DNA of 64,000 nt from Acanthococcus lagerstroemiae (Eukaryota > Arthropoda > Insecta > Hemiptera > Eriococcidae). This document shows positions 44,662-56,549 of this stretch, one piece after another. Location of the stretch: assembly GCA_031841125.1 (NCBI GenBank), contig CM063110.1, forward strand, positions 57,821,946-57,885,945, in the 5' to 3' direction. Position 1 is the stretch's first letter, and the number at the start of each line of letters is the position of its first letter. Under the pieces are notes generated by a model. The model was not told the DNA's origin and made no database searches. It saw nothing but the letters and a program-made list of their open reading frames with translations. Both the position numbers and the translations under genes were made by a program.

Positions 44662-46667
44662 ATGAATCACATCTTACTAATCCCTTTTCTCTTAGTCATT
44701 CCCAAAATCTTCTCAGTTAATATACTTATGATTGACGAATCAGACATTGAGGAACCAATGGCTATGGAATTAGACTCAAACATAGGAATGTATTTTGAAC
44801 ATTTTGGTAGAGCAAAAATCACAAACGAAGCTTTTAAAATGGCGACATTTTTGAATATGACGACACAAGAAAAATACAAAGAAAAATTACAGGAGGAAGT
44901 ACGAAATACGTATGGATTGTGTATATCCTTAATGGCAAAAAATGTGTCAACTCAGTGTAATCAACAAATTCGATTTATAAGTTCGTATATAGATAAATTG
45001 ACAGAAAAATTCGAAAATATACAGCATTTAATTGGTAATCAAAATTCGGTTCTGGACGTAAAACCAAAAACGAAAAAAGAAAAGAAAAGAAGCAAAAGAT
45101 TTTTGGAAAATGGAATCGCACCAGGTCTATCAACCGTATTAAAGTGGGTAGTAGGAACTCCAGATAATGAAGACAAAAAACGATACGACGAAGCTTTGAG
45201 GCAACCCCAAATAAGTAAAAGGAAAATAGAGGAAATAATGAAGGGGCAATTACATATTATGAAAACGACATTAACGGATATGGAAATAATAGCAAACAAC
45301 TCTCAACAATCACAGAAAACACTAAACGAAAATTTTAAAAAATTGGAGATACGATTGAAAATTGGGAAAAAGAAATAGACGAAGTTAAATTTTTACAAAA
45401 TCTGGGAATGCATGAAAACTTTTTGGTGGAAACATTGGAAAAAACTCTGGAACAATTTGACGAAATCACGAACGCAATTTTATTCGCAAAGAAAGGCATA
45501 ATTCACCCTTTTATCATTACACCAGCACGTCTAAGCAGGGAATTAGAAACAGCGAAATTACCACAGGATAGAGAATTTCCTTTTGATACGAATTATTCAA
45601 CAATTTTCAAGTATATTGACCTATGTAAAATAGATGTGTTTTTAACTCCACGAAAATTATTAGTTTTTCAAATTCAAATCCCAATAGTATTAAAAACAGA
45701 ATTTGCACTTTATAAACTACATCCTGTACCTTTTCAAATCCCAAATGAAACCCATTCATATCTTTTCCTTGATTCCAACACCCAATACTTGATCACAGAC
45801 CAAACATACTCAAAACACGTGGCAATGAAAGACCTAGCAACATGCATGGAACTAGAAGAAAATTATCACCTGTGCACGGAAAGCACCCTAAATCAACGGA
45901 AAACGGAAGATACCTGCATAATGTCGATATTAACCAGCGCAAACCACGAAATACCGTCTATATGTAAAGTAAAATTAAGCTATATAGAAATAAGTATATT
46001 CGATAAGCTACATGGAAATCGGTGGTTATACTTCACAGACAAACCAATAAAAATGGAAATCAAATGCAAAAAAGCAAGGAGGGTTACGGATTTTGAAATT
46101 AAAAATGTTGGTATCTTGTTTCTACCCCCTTCATGTGAAGCAACGACACCAGAAGATGTTCTAATGTCGAGTAACGAATACCCACCGAAATACATAGACA
46201 TAGCACCCGAATTTTCGAAAATACCAAATTGGGAAGGGGAGCTACCATATTCAAAATTAAACCTAAAGACGATAAAACTAGAAAAATTAAACATCTGGGA
46301 TCTTCGGCGGGCAAATGAAAAATTACACGATTATGATCAACTTTTGGACCAAAAAGAAAAACAGAAAAATATAACGAAAACGACACATTACATGTCAATA
46401 GCAATAGAAATAGTTTCCGTCATTCTAGTAATCTTCATTTTAGCAAAAACCAGATATTGTTTAAAATATTATCTGGAATGGTGTTGTAAAAGAAAAAGCC
46501 CGAACAGAGTACAAAGTCCTCAATGCAACGAAACGGATCCAGAGATAAGAGTAGAAATGCAATCCCTAAACCCCCAATATATTGATATGACGAGAACAAC
46601 GACACGAAACCCTCAAAGTCCACTACCACAACCACCGATATCCACCTACGATGTACCTAGACAATAA
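44662..46667 (+). pseudogene. env: Envelope (baculovirus F-like) protein, provirus copy 1, frameshifted
   Basis: Two overlapping frames make up one envelope gene. From ATG 44662 there is a signal-peptide-like start (hydrophobic residues about 4-18), then a hydrophilic region. A furin-type site RSKR (residues 143-146) is followed by a Gly/hydrophobic stretch that matches the fusion-peptide region of F-like envelopes of errantiviruses and baculoviruses. This frame stops at 45378. The protein continues in a second frame, open before 45408, with many Cys residues, a transmembrane segment (from about 46392) and a cytoplasmic tail with Pro-rich end, to 46667. The break lies between about 45345 and 45377 and fits a one-base indel. 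TTGCAG at 44641-44646 could be a splice acceptor for env mRNA. Confidence 0.85.
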
Positions 46668-46806
46668 GATAAGTCCTAAGTCCAAATTTTATGTATAAAA
46701 AGGAAAAACTTAACATAGAACCATGACAGTCGAAAGTGAAAAAGTGAACAGCAATTTGGTGTATCTTCTCTAAAGAGTTAAAATAGTAACAAACACGTCG
46801 GTCAAA

Positions 46807-47421
46807 ATGTCGAACCCGCCGTTCTTTTTGCGCGCTCCGCTACTCGAAAACTTTGAAGACACGAAAACATTATTAAGAATATTACATTCTTACACAAAAA
46901 ACCTAATCGATGAAGGCATGGTAAACCTATCAACGTCAAACCAACGAATAGATGAGGCAGAGATAGAGAACATCCAGCTATTCATGGACGCAGCAATGGA
47001 TATCATAACAACTGGCGCAATCACCGCAGAGGTAACACCAGAAGGTGGACCAGAAGAATGTAAAATTCATTTCATGGGAGCAGAAATGGTACCCAGAGAC
47101 ATCAAACCAATCCAAAAAGCAGTGGAAATGGCGTATAAATTCGTTGAGAACGATACTCAACAAATAGTACGAGGTACCATACCCGAAATCTACGTCCACC
47201 TACTGGAAAACCTACTGGGAATCACAGGCTTAGACTATCGCATCAAAGTCAGACAACGGAGACACGTCACGCTGAAATCACCGGTGGTTGGCAGGATCGA
47301 CAGGCACCACGAAGCGGTTTATGACTGGTTAATAAACAAAGGCTACGACCCACACGAAGGAGATCTACACCACAACGCAGATAGCGACAGTGGACTGGAG
47401 AGCGATAAAAACGAGGAATAA
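46807..47421 (+). CDS. ORF4 of the provirus, unknown protein
   Basis: 204 codons, intact, between env (ends 46667) and the 3' LTR. I do not recognise it. It is a soluble-looking protein without signal peptide or membrane segment. It has an acidic N-terminal half rich in helices, a central basic patch (KVRQRRHVTLK, about residues 148-158), then VVGRIDRHHEAVYDWL, and a very acidic Ser/Asp/Glu tail. The ATG context (GTCAAAATGTC) is good. Codon use and A-richness resemble gag and env, so it has probably been part of the element for some time. Its position matches that of accessory genes of complex retroviruses. Alternatives are a captured host or viral gene. Function is unknown. Confidence 0.75.
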   Translation: MSNPPFFLRAPLLENFEDTKTLLRILHSYTKNLIDEGMVNLSTSNQRIDEAEIENIQLFMDAAMDIITTGAITAEVTPEGGPEECKIHFMGAEMVPRDIKPIQKAVEMAYKFVENDTQQIVRGTIPEIYVHLLENLLGITGLDYRIKVRQRRHVTLKSPVVGRIDRHHEAVYDWLINKGYDPHEGDLHHNADSDSGLESDKNEE

Positions 47422-47668
47422 AATGTGTATGTTTTTTCTGTATTATTATTATTATTATTATTAGTATTGTTTTTTCTCCTCTCTTTCTTTTTTTTTACTC
47501 TCTAATACCTATATATAGATATATTTCTATCATTCTTTTGTTAAGTATAAGTATTGACACATAGCGCAAGAGGAAAAATTAGACAGTAATTTTTTTTTGG
47601 AAAATCTAAAATCGTATTGGGGCAAAAATTTTTTCATTTCACTCAAAATTTTTTCTTTTACGGGGAGG
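47422..47668 (+). other. 3' untranslated segment and polypurine tract of provirus
   Basis: Contains an ATT microsatellite (about 47435-47462), T-rich stretches, and GGGGAGG directly before the 3' LTR (47662-47668). The last is the likely plus-strand primer. Confidence 0.6.
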
Positions 47669-48058
47669 TGTTACGGTAATATACCGAGCATCCGTCTAAA
47701 GTACGATATTCAGGCATGTAGTATTAACGGACAACCAAAGTAAACAGCAAAGTACTTAGATAACTTTTTCGAACCATCCAAAAGTAAATAGATGAAATAC
47801 GCGTACGCTTTCGAACTTCAATCAGACTTCGATCTGAGACAAGCTGCTAATCTCTCTTCTTGTGGCTATAAAAACTAGAAGTTAAGGCTAAGTAAAGGGC
47901 ATTCGTCATGTAATCGAACGACATTCGTAGTGTATTGATATTCTTCTCGATGCCAAAAGGCACCTTACGATGTATGTGTCGACCTAATTCATAAATTAAA
48001 AGGGTTAAGTTCAAAAACTTGTCATTATTCTTTTTCGCGACTCGGTGAGCACGTAACA
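47669..48058 (+). repeat. 3' LTR, provirus copy 1
   Basis: 390 bp, TGTTACGG to CACGTAACA, apparently identical to the 5' LTR at 37924-38313. Followed by the GTTC target duplication. Confidence 0.95.
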
Positions 48059-48062
48059 GTTC

Positions 48063-48828
48063 CTTCTGTCCTGCTTGAGCGCTACCCGTCCGATGAAAAT
48101 TATTATCCGGCAGAGAGAAGGAAAGGGGCGAGATCAGACAAATCGAAGACACCACGCGGGGCAAAGAAAAATCAAAAAACATGCGAGTCCAAATTGCGAT
48201 ACTAATCACTTTTTAATTACATTTCGCCGTCTTTAAGCCGTGTAACCGAGTGAAACATTTCACTTTGAAAACTTCACAGCGAGTCGAGATTCTTTCTTCT
48301 GGTACCCCCTCTCCCCTCCTCTTGTCACACTGACAACGTACCAACGAGGAAGCCAAGTTTCGGCCTTTTTTTTTCCCGAGAGCTTCTGTTGTTTTCCCGC
48401 GGAAAGGGTGAAAAATTAGCCAACAAAGGTTTGTTGGCCGAATGAATCGAAACTATTCGGAAGCAAGCGCGCAACATTTTACATTAATAATCTTTCATAG
48501 GCTCGAAATGCGAGATATTTTGAAAACAAAGTCTTTCATCGCGAGAATGCACGTAATCGAGTGCGGGGCGAGATCATTATATAGTATTACTTTGCCTTCC
48601 TCTGCGAGGGAAACAATTGGAAGACAAGAGGTCAACCCTTTGACGAATTTCCAATTTTCGGAATACATCGATGGACGATGTGTTTGATGGCTCACTCCAA
48701 GATCCCACGAAAATATCCCATAGTGTACATTGCGCATACTTTTTACACGTTTTTCCGGATTTTGTATGTTTTGTTACGGGTATCCCACATCTTGGCATCG
48801 GATCCGAGAGTGTGCCTGGCGGGCTGAC
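48063..48828. other. No recognisable gene
   Basis: Host-like flank of the provirus. Short open frames on both strands, no domain. Confidence 0.4.
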
Positions 48829-48955
48829 AGGAGGCGGAACATCTAGACAACATTGAGCCGTGAGCGACTGCGGTATATGGGAAGCGTCATGCATGGACGG
48901 GAGGCGGAACATCTATTAGACAAGACTGAGCCATGAGCACCTGCGGTATATGGTG
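48829..48955 (+). repeat. Two-copy tandem repeat of about 66 bp
   Basis: GGAGGCGGAACATCTA, GA(A)CA..ATTGAGCC.TGAGC and CTGCGGTATATGG occur in the same order at 48829-48885 and 48898-48955, with small indels. Confidence 0.75.
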
Positions 48956-49084
48956 TCAAAACTATTTGTAAATATGTGTACGGATCAAGTTTTGATTTTA
49001 ATATCGATAGTCGATAATTATAATATCAACATAATCGATATCAAAGATGAAATAGTAACACGGCATAAAAGCAGGGATGTGAAA

Positions 49085-49545
49085 GAAGCTGGAAACGGAA
49101 GCCGGAAGTTTTAATGTATCTTGACTTAAATCGAGAAGTCGGTAGCCGAAAGCCAATTCCAGTTGAAAGCCAGAAGCTGGAAGAGAAGTCTTTTGTTCAT
49201 CGGCTCCTTTTTGGCTTCCAAGTTCCAACTCAGAATCAGCATTTGGCCTAACTTGTCAGTCATTATTTATAAGAAAAGAGCTCTGAAACTCGTTGCTTTA
49301 AAGTCTAAATAGATTATTTCATTTAAACTTGTCTTGTGCTTCTTATTCTTTGGAGGGGGGAGAGCTTAAAAGATGCTACAGGTGAAATCAAGTGAAATGT
49401 CGGGAGCTAGAAGTCGGAAGCTGGAAGTTTTTTGAAATAACAGAAGCCAGAAGCCGGAAGTTTTTAAATTACAAAATTGAAAGAAGTCGGAAGCTGGAAG
49501 CTTTTTCAAATTATGAAAGCCAGAAGCCGGAAAAGAAGTTTTTTC
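49085..49545 (+). repeat. Degenerate minisatellite of GAAGCCGGAAG-type units
   Basis: Many imperfect copies of AGAAGCCGGAAG / AGAAGTCGGAAGCTGGAAG, often followed by TTTTT, are scattered over about 460 bases. Proline/serine-poor open frames over it have no meaning as genes. Confidence 0.65.
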
Positions 49546-49559
49546 AATAAGCCTCTCAT

Positions 49560-50831
49560 CCCTGCATAAAAGGCACCACTGTACAATAGTCATGACTGGG
49601 TTTCTCATGATTGGTCGAGTTGTGGTTGACATCCTACTGCGGTAATAGTGGGGACTGGTTCACCAGCCTGATCGAGGCGAGTTTGAAGGGCCCTGTTCAT
49701 TTTACTTTCTGGTATTGCAGAACAAGTGACTGTTGTGTTCGGTACTGGTGGAGCATTAATTGTTGTTTGTGCGTTCGGCATTAAAGAGTGCATTACTTTA
49801 TAGTATACAATCTTTAGTAATTAGTGTTTGAGTGTTGTTCAGTCAGTTCGGACAAATTGGTATGGTGGTAACTTGAGTCGTCAGCAACTTCGGTTAGTGA
49901 ATTCGAATTCAATTATTTATATCGAATTGGATATTCGCAAGAAGTTTGGACTTCATAATTTCGGATTCTGTCGGTTCAGAAGCTGGGTGAGCTTGCAACG
50001 GTAGCGAGTGTCTCCAGCAGTTGGATGGTTCCAAAGATGGGATGTCTTAGGACGACGACCAGGCCGGATGTGGCTGAAGAACCCAGAAGAGGTTGCCTCC
50101 CCGGAGGTGGGGGGATAAACTGATTGCGGTTGAACAATTGCGGCCCATGGGAACTTAATCAAATTGCGTCCCGACGTATTTCGTTAGCTGAAGAATAAGA
50201 GTCAAACTGCGTCCTGAAGTTCATTTGTAGTTGAAGAAGAGTATTGCAGCCCGAATTAGGGAACTTGCTTTCGCACAAGAATGTACCCGTCAAAGTGCAC
50301 TGAAAAATGTACTTGTCAATGTATACTGAGGAAGTGGTCGACAAAAATTATTAATCCTATTCTATTTCATTTTTAGGGTGTAAACCAGTTCGCCTCCAAG
50401 TGGTGCATTCTGGATAATGTTAAATAAACTGGGTCGCAATTTGACGATTAACACTCCAGAATGCAAATTTGATGGTACGATTTCTAGACTTTACAAACGG
50501 GACGCAATGTCACTATGGACGGGCTGCAATTTGATTTCTCTCCTCCCCACAACATCGACGACGCCGGAAAATGACGAGCGCCGCCTATTACATGCGGCGG
50601 GGCAACAAACCCTAGTAGGTAAGGCCAAAGTAAGTGGAGTGTTGACAAGGTCCACCTCCACCTAGGTGAGACCCGGCAGAAGTGCCTCCCTAAGCTCCTA
50701 CCATTTCCCAACGCAGGATGAGTTGATGGAAGAATAATCAAATTTCGAATATTCTCAGCATGATAAAGAAAACTGTCTAAAATATATTCAAAATTTGTTT
50801 TTGGCATTGTAGAGGTACAAATCCCGTTCAC
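49560..50831. other. No recognisable gene; scattered inverted GGACGCAAT words
   Basis: CAAATTGCGTCCC (about 50159) and GGGTCGCAATTTG (about 50428), GGGACGCAATG (about 50499) and GGGCTGCAATTTG (about 50520) form a loose inverted family. A minus-strand open frame at 49605-49793 is unassigned. Confidence 0.35.
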
Positions 50832-50844
50832 ATGCATCAAAATG

Positions 50845-51260
50845 CAGCGGCTCTGTGGCATAGTAGTAAGAACTCGGCTTTGTAACCCGAAGGCACCGGG
50901 TTTGATTCTCAACGCCGGCATCGTTATCAGTAAATGCAAGAAAGAACTCGTCACGTATTCTAACACCGCATTCTGATAATGTACACAGAGTCATAACCAC
51001 TCACAGCAGAGGCATCCAAGTATCTGAAAGCTGTAAATGGGTAAGACGCTACCTGCCAGTGATCGTCGAACTCACCATCATAAACCACAGGGCTAGTGAT
51101 ACGGGTATTTGACAGGAAGATAGCGCAGTCTTGACCTAGGCCGACCCCTGGTAAGAAGTAAAGAGGGCTAAGACAGCCCTAATAGCCTCTCAACGTCCCT
51201 GAGGTAATGCTTGAAGGGGCGGTTCCAGGGCTTGGGGTGAGCTCAAATGAAAAGAGAAAG
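50845..51260 (+). mobile_element. tRNA-derived SINE (copy B, full length)
   Basis: 416 bp. The head resembles a tRNA: A box at about 50856-50870 (TGGCATAGTAGTAAG) and B box at about 50898-50910 (GGGTTTGATTCTC). A body unrelated to tRNA follows, with an A-rich tail AAATGAAAAGAGAAAG. ATGCATCAAAATG (50832-50844) and ATGCATGAAAATG (51261-51273) flank it, 12 of 13 identical, as expected of LINE-driven insertion. Copy A lies at 3928-4343 on the other strand. RNA polymerase III would transcribe an active copy from the internal boxes. Confidence 0.85.
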
Positions 51261-51273
51261 ATGCATGAAAATG

Positions 51274-53236
51274 TATAATTTACTCTAACCACTGCGCCAC
51301 ACATCCGGCGCATCAGCCGCAAGCAATTTGCACTTACATCAATCTCATAACTGTTCTGTTCAAAACTTTGGAGCTCTACCCACAATGATTGAACTTATTC
51401 AAACTTTTCTTGGACACAAACGCGCTCTGAGACATCGTCTTCCATTTGAGATAACTTACATACTGATCTACTGACCCTAGTGGACAAACACTGGAGACAT
51501 TAATCCTTGCTTCTGTTTTTTGAATTTCAAATAATAATGTTTTTGAAAAGTATTGTTTTTTGAATTTCAAATAATAATGTTTTTGAAAAGTATCTTTAAA
51601 GCATAATTTGAAAAATTTAGTCAAACTGGAAGAAAAAAATAGAACATCCAACAACATCCGAAAAAACTGGATAGAGTCAAGCATGTATAACAAAATAATA
51701 CAAAATATGAATATCTCATATCATAGTCACATTCAATTCTTCAGTTTGGTTAGCAGTGAAACTGGTCATTTTATGGCAGCACTATTTGAAGCACCACCAC
51801 TTCAGCAACCATTATCAATCAAACGTAACATGCTTGCTTGGCAACAAAACTACATATACTCGTACTACATATGTCTCATGGCGAAACTTGTTACCCCACC
51901 AATACTCCCTTATCATCATGATGTCACCAAAATTTTTGAAGCTTAATTACAGCTTCACAATGGCATTAATCGCAAAACGAATTTCAGTAGTACACTCTAC
52001 ACACTGGATGGAACATTAAAAAAACAATGCACGAAATTCCATTCAGTAGTTGGCGCATGATCGCGTTAAATCACTTCGCTTTATATAACAGACTATGCCA
52101 TCTCTGGTTTGTTACAACCAGTAAGCAAAGGTAGGGAACCAGTTCCGTCTCTTCCCCAGCAAACATCCTTCAAACAGAGCAACCACAGTTCCTCTCAAGT
52201 TGGATAGATGGCGTGTTCTGTAGTTCCTCGCCAGTTCTTAGAAGCGAGGTATTATACCAGCGTTCCCAAATCTATAGCCTCGGCCATAAAACTACGGCTA
52301 TTGTAGCCCGCTTTAGGCCTACGGCCCAGCTTTTAGCCGTATGCCAAAACTACAGCGTTTTGAGTAGCAACCTAGAACCAAATATGAAAGTACAACTTCA
52401 GTGCCAAAATAAATGCCACAGTATTGATTTTCCTAAAATTACTGAATTAGGAAAAATTCGTTGAAATCTGGTATAAAAAAAAAAACAACCACATTTTCTC
52501 TTGATTTAGCGTTCAACGTGTTTACTAAAAATAAATAAAAATAAAAAAGTCATCAATTACTACTAAAACCTGCCTGCTGTGTCGGGTAAAATCTACGACC
52601 TTTTGTTGCCAAATACGTTTTTTTTTTAAAACTTATATACGGCTTTTCAAAGTTCTGCAAGCTACTCCGATTACCCCATTTCGCTAACCGTCTAACATGA
52701 TCGCTACGGTCGCCGATATCCAGATGTGGATATGGCGCTAGAAGATGATGATGATGATGATACCATTGGACTGGTACTGATCTGTTTGTGTTGTACTAGC
52801 ATTGGCGGTCAATGTTATATGTATTATAGTCTTACAGGGGTGCAGCACTCCTGCTTCATTCCACTCGGTGATGTGAACTAGATTTTGGTGAAGTTGATGC
52901 AGCATTATGCACATTTTGCTTATGGAGCTGTTTCCTACGCTTCCAGGACCTTTAATTTTGTAGATAGGGAATACGTATGCACGTTATTTAACAGTTGACT
53001 ACAGCCATTTGAAAAATTCTAGAAATCAACTTTTTAAAATGGGATACAGATAAAAGCTCTCAGATTTGTAGCTTCCACATTATGCAGTACCTCCAATTTA
53101 GAGAACAGGCCATATTATCGACTGCTCAGATGTATAACCACATAACCCACAAAAATGGAATCTTACAGGGGACTGGTAATCTCATGGAAAAAGTTAATTT
53201 GGACTGATTTTTTTTTTATTAATTATTTTTTTTTAG
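51274..53236. other. No recognisable gene
   Basis: Contains a perfect 40-bp tandem duplication (51514-51593) and a (GAT)n microsatellite at about 52742-52762. The small open frames are unassigned. Confidence 0.4.
51514..51593 (+). repeat. Perfect 40-bp tandem duplication
   Basis: 51514-51553 and 51554-51593 are identical (start TGTTTTTTGAATTTC, end GAAAAGTAT). Confidence 0.9.
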
Positions 53237-53328
53237 ACAACTGTGAAGAATTACCTAACGTACCAGAAACGGCAAAAACCTTATTTTCGAAGAAATGTGG
53301 GTTACCTGGTTATGCATCTAAGCAGTCG
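53237..53328 (+). other. Possible isolated exon
   Basis: A T-rich tract ending TTTTTTTTAG is followed by an open stretch starting DNCEELPNVPETAKTL and ending before AGCAGTCG|GTATGC, which looks like a donor. The codon pattern looks protein-like, but I cannot name the product and found no partner exon. This could be chance. Confidence 0.2.
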
Positions 53329-53443
53329 GTATGCTCCTCTTAAATTGTTGTTGTTCATATATTTCAATACTGATGACATTACAAAATTCAAGAGGAGCGT
53401 GATACCTTAGCAGACACAGGTCTCGAGAAAGTACAATGTAAGA

Positions 53444-54523
53444 GGGTAATTCTCCGAAAAATGGATAATTCATGTAAATAGGCTGTAACTCTGCCACTTA
53501 TTATCAGAATGCTATGCGCAATATATCAAAATTGAGGAAATGAACTCTTCTGATGGAGACAGTGGTAAAAGCTCTCCCTAGTTCAGCAGAACATCATTAG
53601 AAAATCGAAAATGCACCTGAAATGTCCATCAGCGTGGGTGTCAACCTGGCCTAGTTCGGTTTTTTCTTTTTTGCTTGCTGGAAGGGTTTAATACAGCATT
53701 TTCAGGAACTACTGTTTCCCATTGTTGAAGAGGTAAGTTGAGGCAACACGGTATAGGTCTTACAATCTTTTTCTAACCAAGTTAAGTAACCTTTAGAATA
53801 CCTCAAAGTTGTGTCTAGGAAGAGATATGTCCTTCAACGTGGATAATTTTCAAACCTCTCTGTAGGGTTCCACTATAAGCATAAACTTCTCTCAAATGCT
53901 CATATAACTTCCTCTAGAAGGCTGTGTAAGAACTTCTGTGAAATAATGATAATTTGTATGCTAAAATACTCATTTATTGCTGAGATCCTGGTTTCTAAAA
54001 AAAAGTGTCCTTCATCGTGAACATCAACAGCCATATTGAATTTATAGCTCCGAATTTGTAAAAACGTAATAATATAACTAATGTTGGAATCTCAGCACAT
54101 TATCAAATATTTCGCATATTACCCAATGAAGGAAGCGATTTTCTTAACGTGGACATAAATATTATTCACTGGCTACTCACTATTTGTTCACGTGAGGACG
54201 ATCTTTCACATAAGCGTTGTAGAAACACTTAAATTTCTTCGTGCGAGACTACTTTCCTAGATAATTTTTGTATTTTAAAGGATCGAGATTGTACCACGTG
54301 CCGCTGTGTGATCACAGCCATCTTATCACACATGTACTTGAAAATTGTCTCAACGTGCAACAATTTTTACAACCCTCCAAAATCAAATTTAAGCCCGGCC
54401 GGTACCGGAATATGATTTCTCAATACCCCTAGTATCGATTTCAACGAAAAAAATTTGAAAAGTGAACCTCATTTTTTTTGGTTTTTGTCCACGTTGAATT
54501 GTCCATTTTTCGGAGAATCACCC
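53444..54523. mobile_element. 1.08-kb DNA element with 30-bp inverted ends
   Basis: The left end GGGTAATTCTCCGAAAAATG and the right end CATTTTTCGGAGAATCACCC are inverted repeats continuing to about 30 bases (GGATAATTCA against TTGAATTGTC). Inside, TCCTTCAACGTGGA-like words recur at about 53622, 53829, 54007, 54137 and 54350. There is no transposase and no obvious target duplication. Confidence 0.7.
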
Positions 54524-56277
54524 ACGAATATTCGCCATGAATTTTGAATCGATGCCCACGCTTGTTCAAATCAGTTTGGTGAGCGGCAAATATGAGTAGG
54601 TAGCGAATATTTACTCGAAATTTGGAAATTAAGTAGAACATAAGCTGCCGTGAAAGTTCGAAAGTTACTTTTACCGTTCAGTCGCTTCAGACGGACCCGG
54701 ATTTTCTATAATAGTTCACTTTTTTTTTCTTCCTTTCTTTTGTTCCTTCTCTGCGTTTTCCTTTGGAACGTGGGATCGAATTTCAGACCGACCTACATTT
54801 CACGAATGACACGGGTCGTTGAAGGATTGTTTGCGGAAAAAGAATTCGAGTCGATCTTCGGTGCCCATTTCAAGGATCGAATTTCTGATGTAGGTTGATG
54901 GAGATGCAGCTTTCGTTGGCTGAAGCCCAGTGCAAAAGTAAAAGCTTTTCTTGTCAGTCCACTTTGGACTTACAACGCGACCGACTTTCCCAAAAGTGAG
55001 GATAGGCTGGCGGTGAGTGACGCATGAGTATGCCGAGAGAAAAGGATCATCCACTGATTGTTTTGCCTATGCGGCGACCTTCTCCTCACGGATGTACATT
55101 TTCGTATAAATCATCCTGCTTGGCTACGTTCTATGTAGCACAATGCAAGTGTCTCAGAAACGTCTTTTATCTCCCGCATTCCAGTACATCCGGTATGTGA
55201 CCTTTTCAAAACCACGTTCTTATTATTTTCATGACTCACTCTCCTTTTTCTACCTAGATCGGCCAGTTAGGACATCAGTTCAGTTTAGTTTCAGTTTATG
55301 CTGAGCACTCGCGAAGATCTGGTTTCACTATTGATCAGTACACGCGCTTTTTCTACACAAACTCGATTTTTTGACTACGAATGCCCTCGCCGCGGTCCGA
55401 ACTAAACATTTCTTTCTTTCTCATACAAATCTCGGAAAACCCGCACCTAGTGGCGTTTGGACACTGCTGTAGGAGCGCTAGTGTCCTGGACGAAAAGATG
55501 ATCAGGTTATTTTTATCATAAAAACATGTAGGTACAGGTAAACTGAGCTTTAGCATTTTCAATGTTGTTTTTTTATGGAAAACTGAAGAGAGCTACAGTG
55601 TCAACCCTTATCATTTCTTTTTGGATGAGACCAACTTCAGTTTTTTTTTTTTTTTTTTTAGGGTCGGTTACGAGTAGCCGAGCCTATTGCAATCACTTCT
55701 CTAGTTGTCGCTGACTCCGCGAGAGGGCGCGAGGCACCTTAGCATTAGTGTTTATTTGCCTACTAGTAGCTGTCACGAACTTCCCGTTTTCGGCCGTGTG
55801 TGCACGGGAAGCTCGGGCAAATGAAACTGAAACTTATGAGCTTGGATGCTGAAAGCTCGAAACTAGGTTGGCTCTGTCTTTTGAGGAGCCGAAACTGGAA
55901 ACTTGAGACTGATTTTGACGAAACTAGAAACTGGCTAATTTATTTGCATGAGCCGGAAACTGAGGTGAGCTTTACTTTAAATAGCTCGAAACTTGAGTTT
56001 TCGGACCAAAGCTCGAGGTCACAGAAACGATCACCAGCGATAGCTTTTAACTTTTAATTTAACAACGAACAAATTATAACGTACATGTAACCTCGTCAAC
56101 ATATAGGTACAACGCAAAACAACAACTAAACTTTCTTATCTCTCACTCTCTGTAGCCCAGGTAATCAGCAGTATCAGCTCGGCAGTACAGTTAACTTAAG
56201 AAATAAAAACTTCTCAGCTAACTGCAAAAATTAGCTAAAACCCACAATTTTGGCTAGGACGTCACATAGCCAATGCT
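54524..56277. other. No recognisable gene; GAAACT repeat near 55.8-56.0 kb
   Basis: From about 55808 to 56010 the words GAAACTGGAAACTTGA and GCTCGAAACT recur irregularly. A T18 run lies at 55640. Otherwise nothing recognisable. Confidence 0.4.
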
Positions 56278-56332
56278 TGATAATTGTTCGCTAATCATGT
56301 AATCATTTGATGTTTTTCGGGTCGGCTAGGAG

Positions 56333-56362
56333 CTTTGACTATATACATGTATATAGTCAAAG
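56333..56362. repeat. Perfect 30-bp palindrome
   Basis: CTTTGACTATATACA followed by its exact complement, centre between 56347 and 56348. It lies at the inner edge of the left direct repeat. Confidence 0.9.
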
Positions 56363-56549
56363 GCTAAGGGGCGTCAGCATTACCCAGTGTTTATGTTTAG
56401 TTTTCTGTTTGATTACCATGTAGAACACATTAAAACAGAAAATGAATTCTGAAAGCATTAAACGGAATAATACGGAAAAGGAATTCTCGTTATCTTCGTG
56501 GGTTTTGGAATAAGCGGTGTGTTCTGTCGTTCTGCGTTGTCGGGTATTT

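Larger units (their letters stand above)
37924..48058 (+). mobile_element. Full-length errantivirus-like Ty3/gypsy provirus (copy 1)
   Basis: 10,135 bp: 5' LTR, tRNA-Ser-type primer site (duplicated), leader, gag, pol, env, a fourth ORF, short polypurine tract and 3' LTR. GTTC flanks both sides (37920-37923 and 48059-48062). The two LTRs look identical by eye, implying recent insertion, yet pol and env each carry a frameshift, so this copy should not be autonomous. Copy 2 begins at 58789. Confidence 0.95.

Noticed and set aside
50417..50665. 82-codon plus-strand frame near the SINE
   Set aside because: Shares words with the inverted GGACGCAAT repeats around it. No domain.
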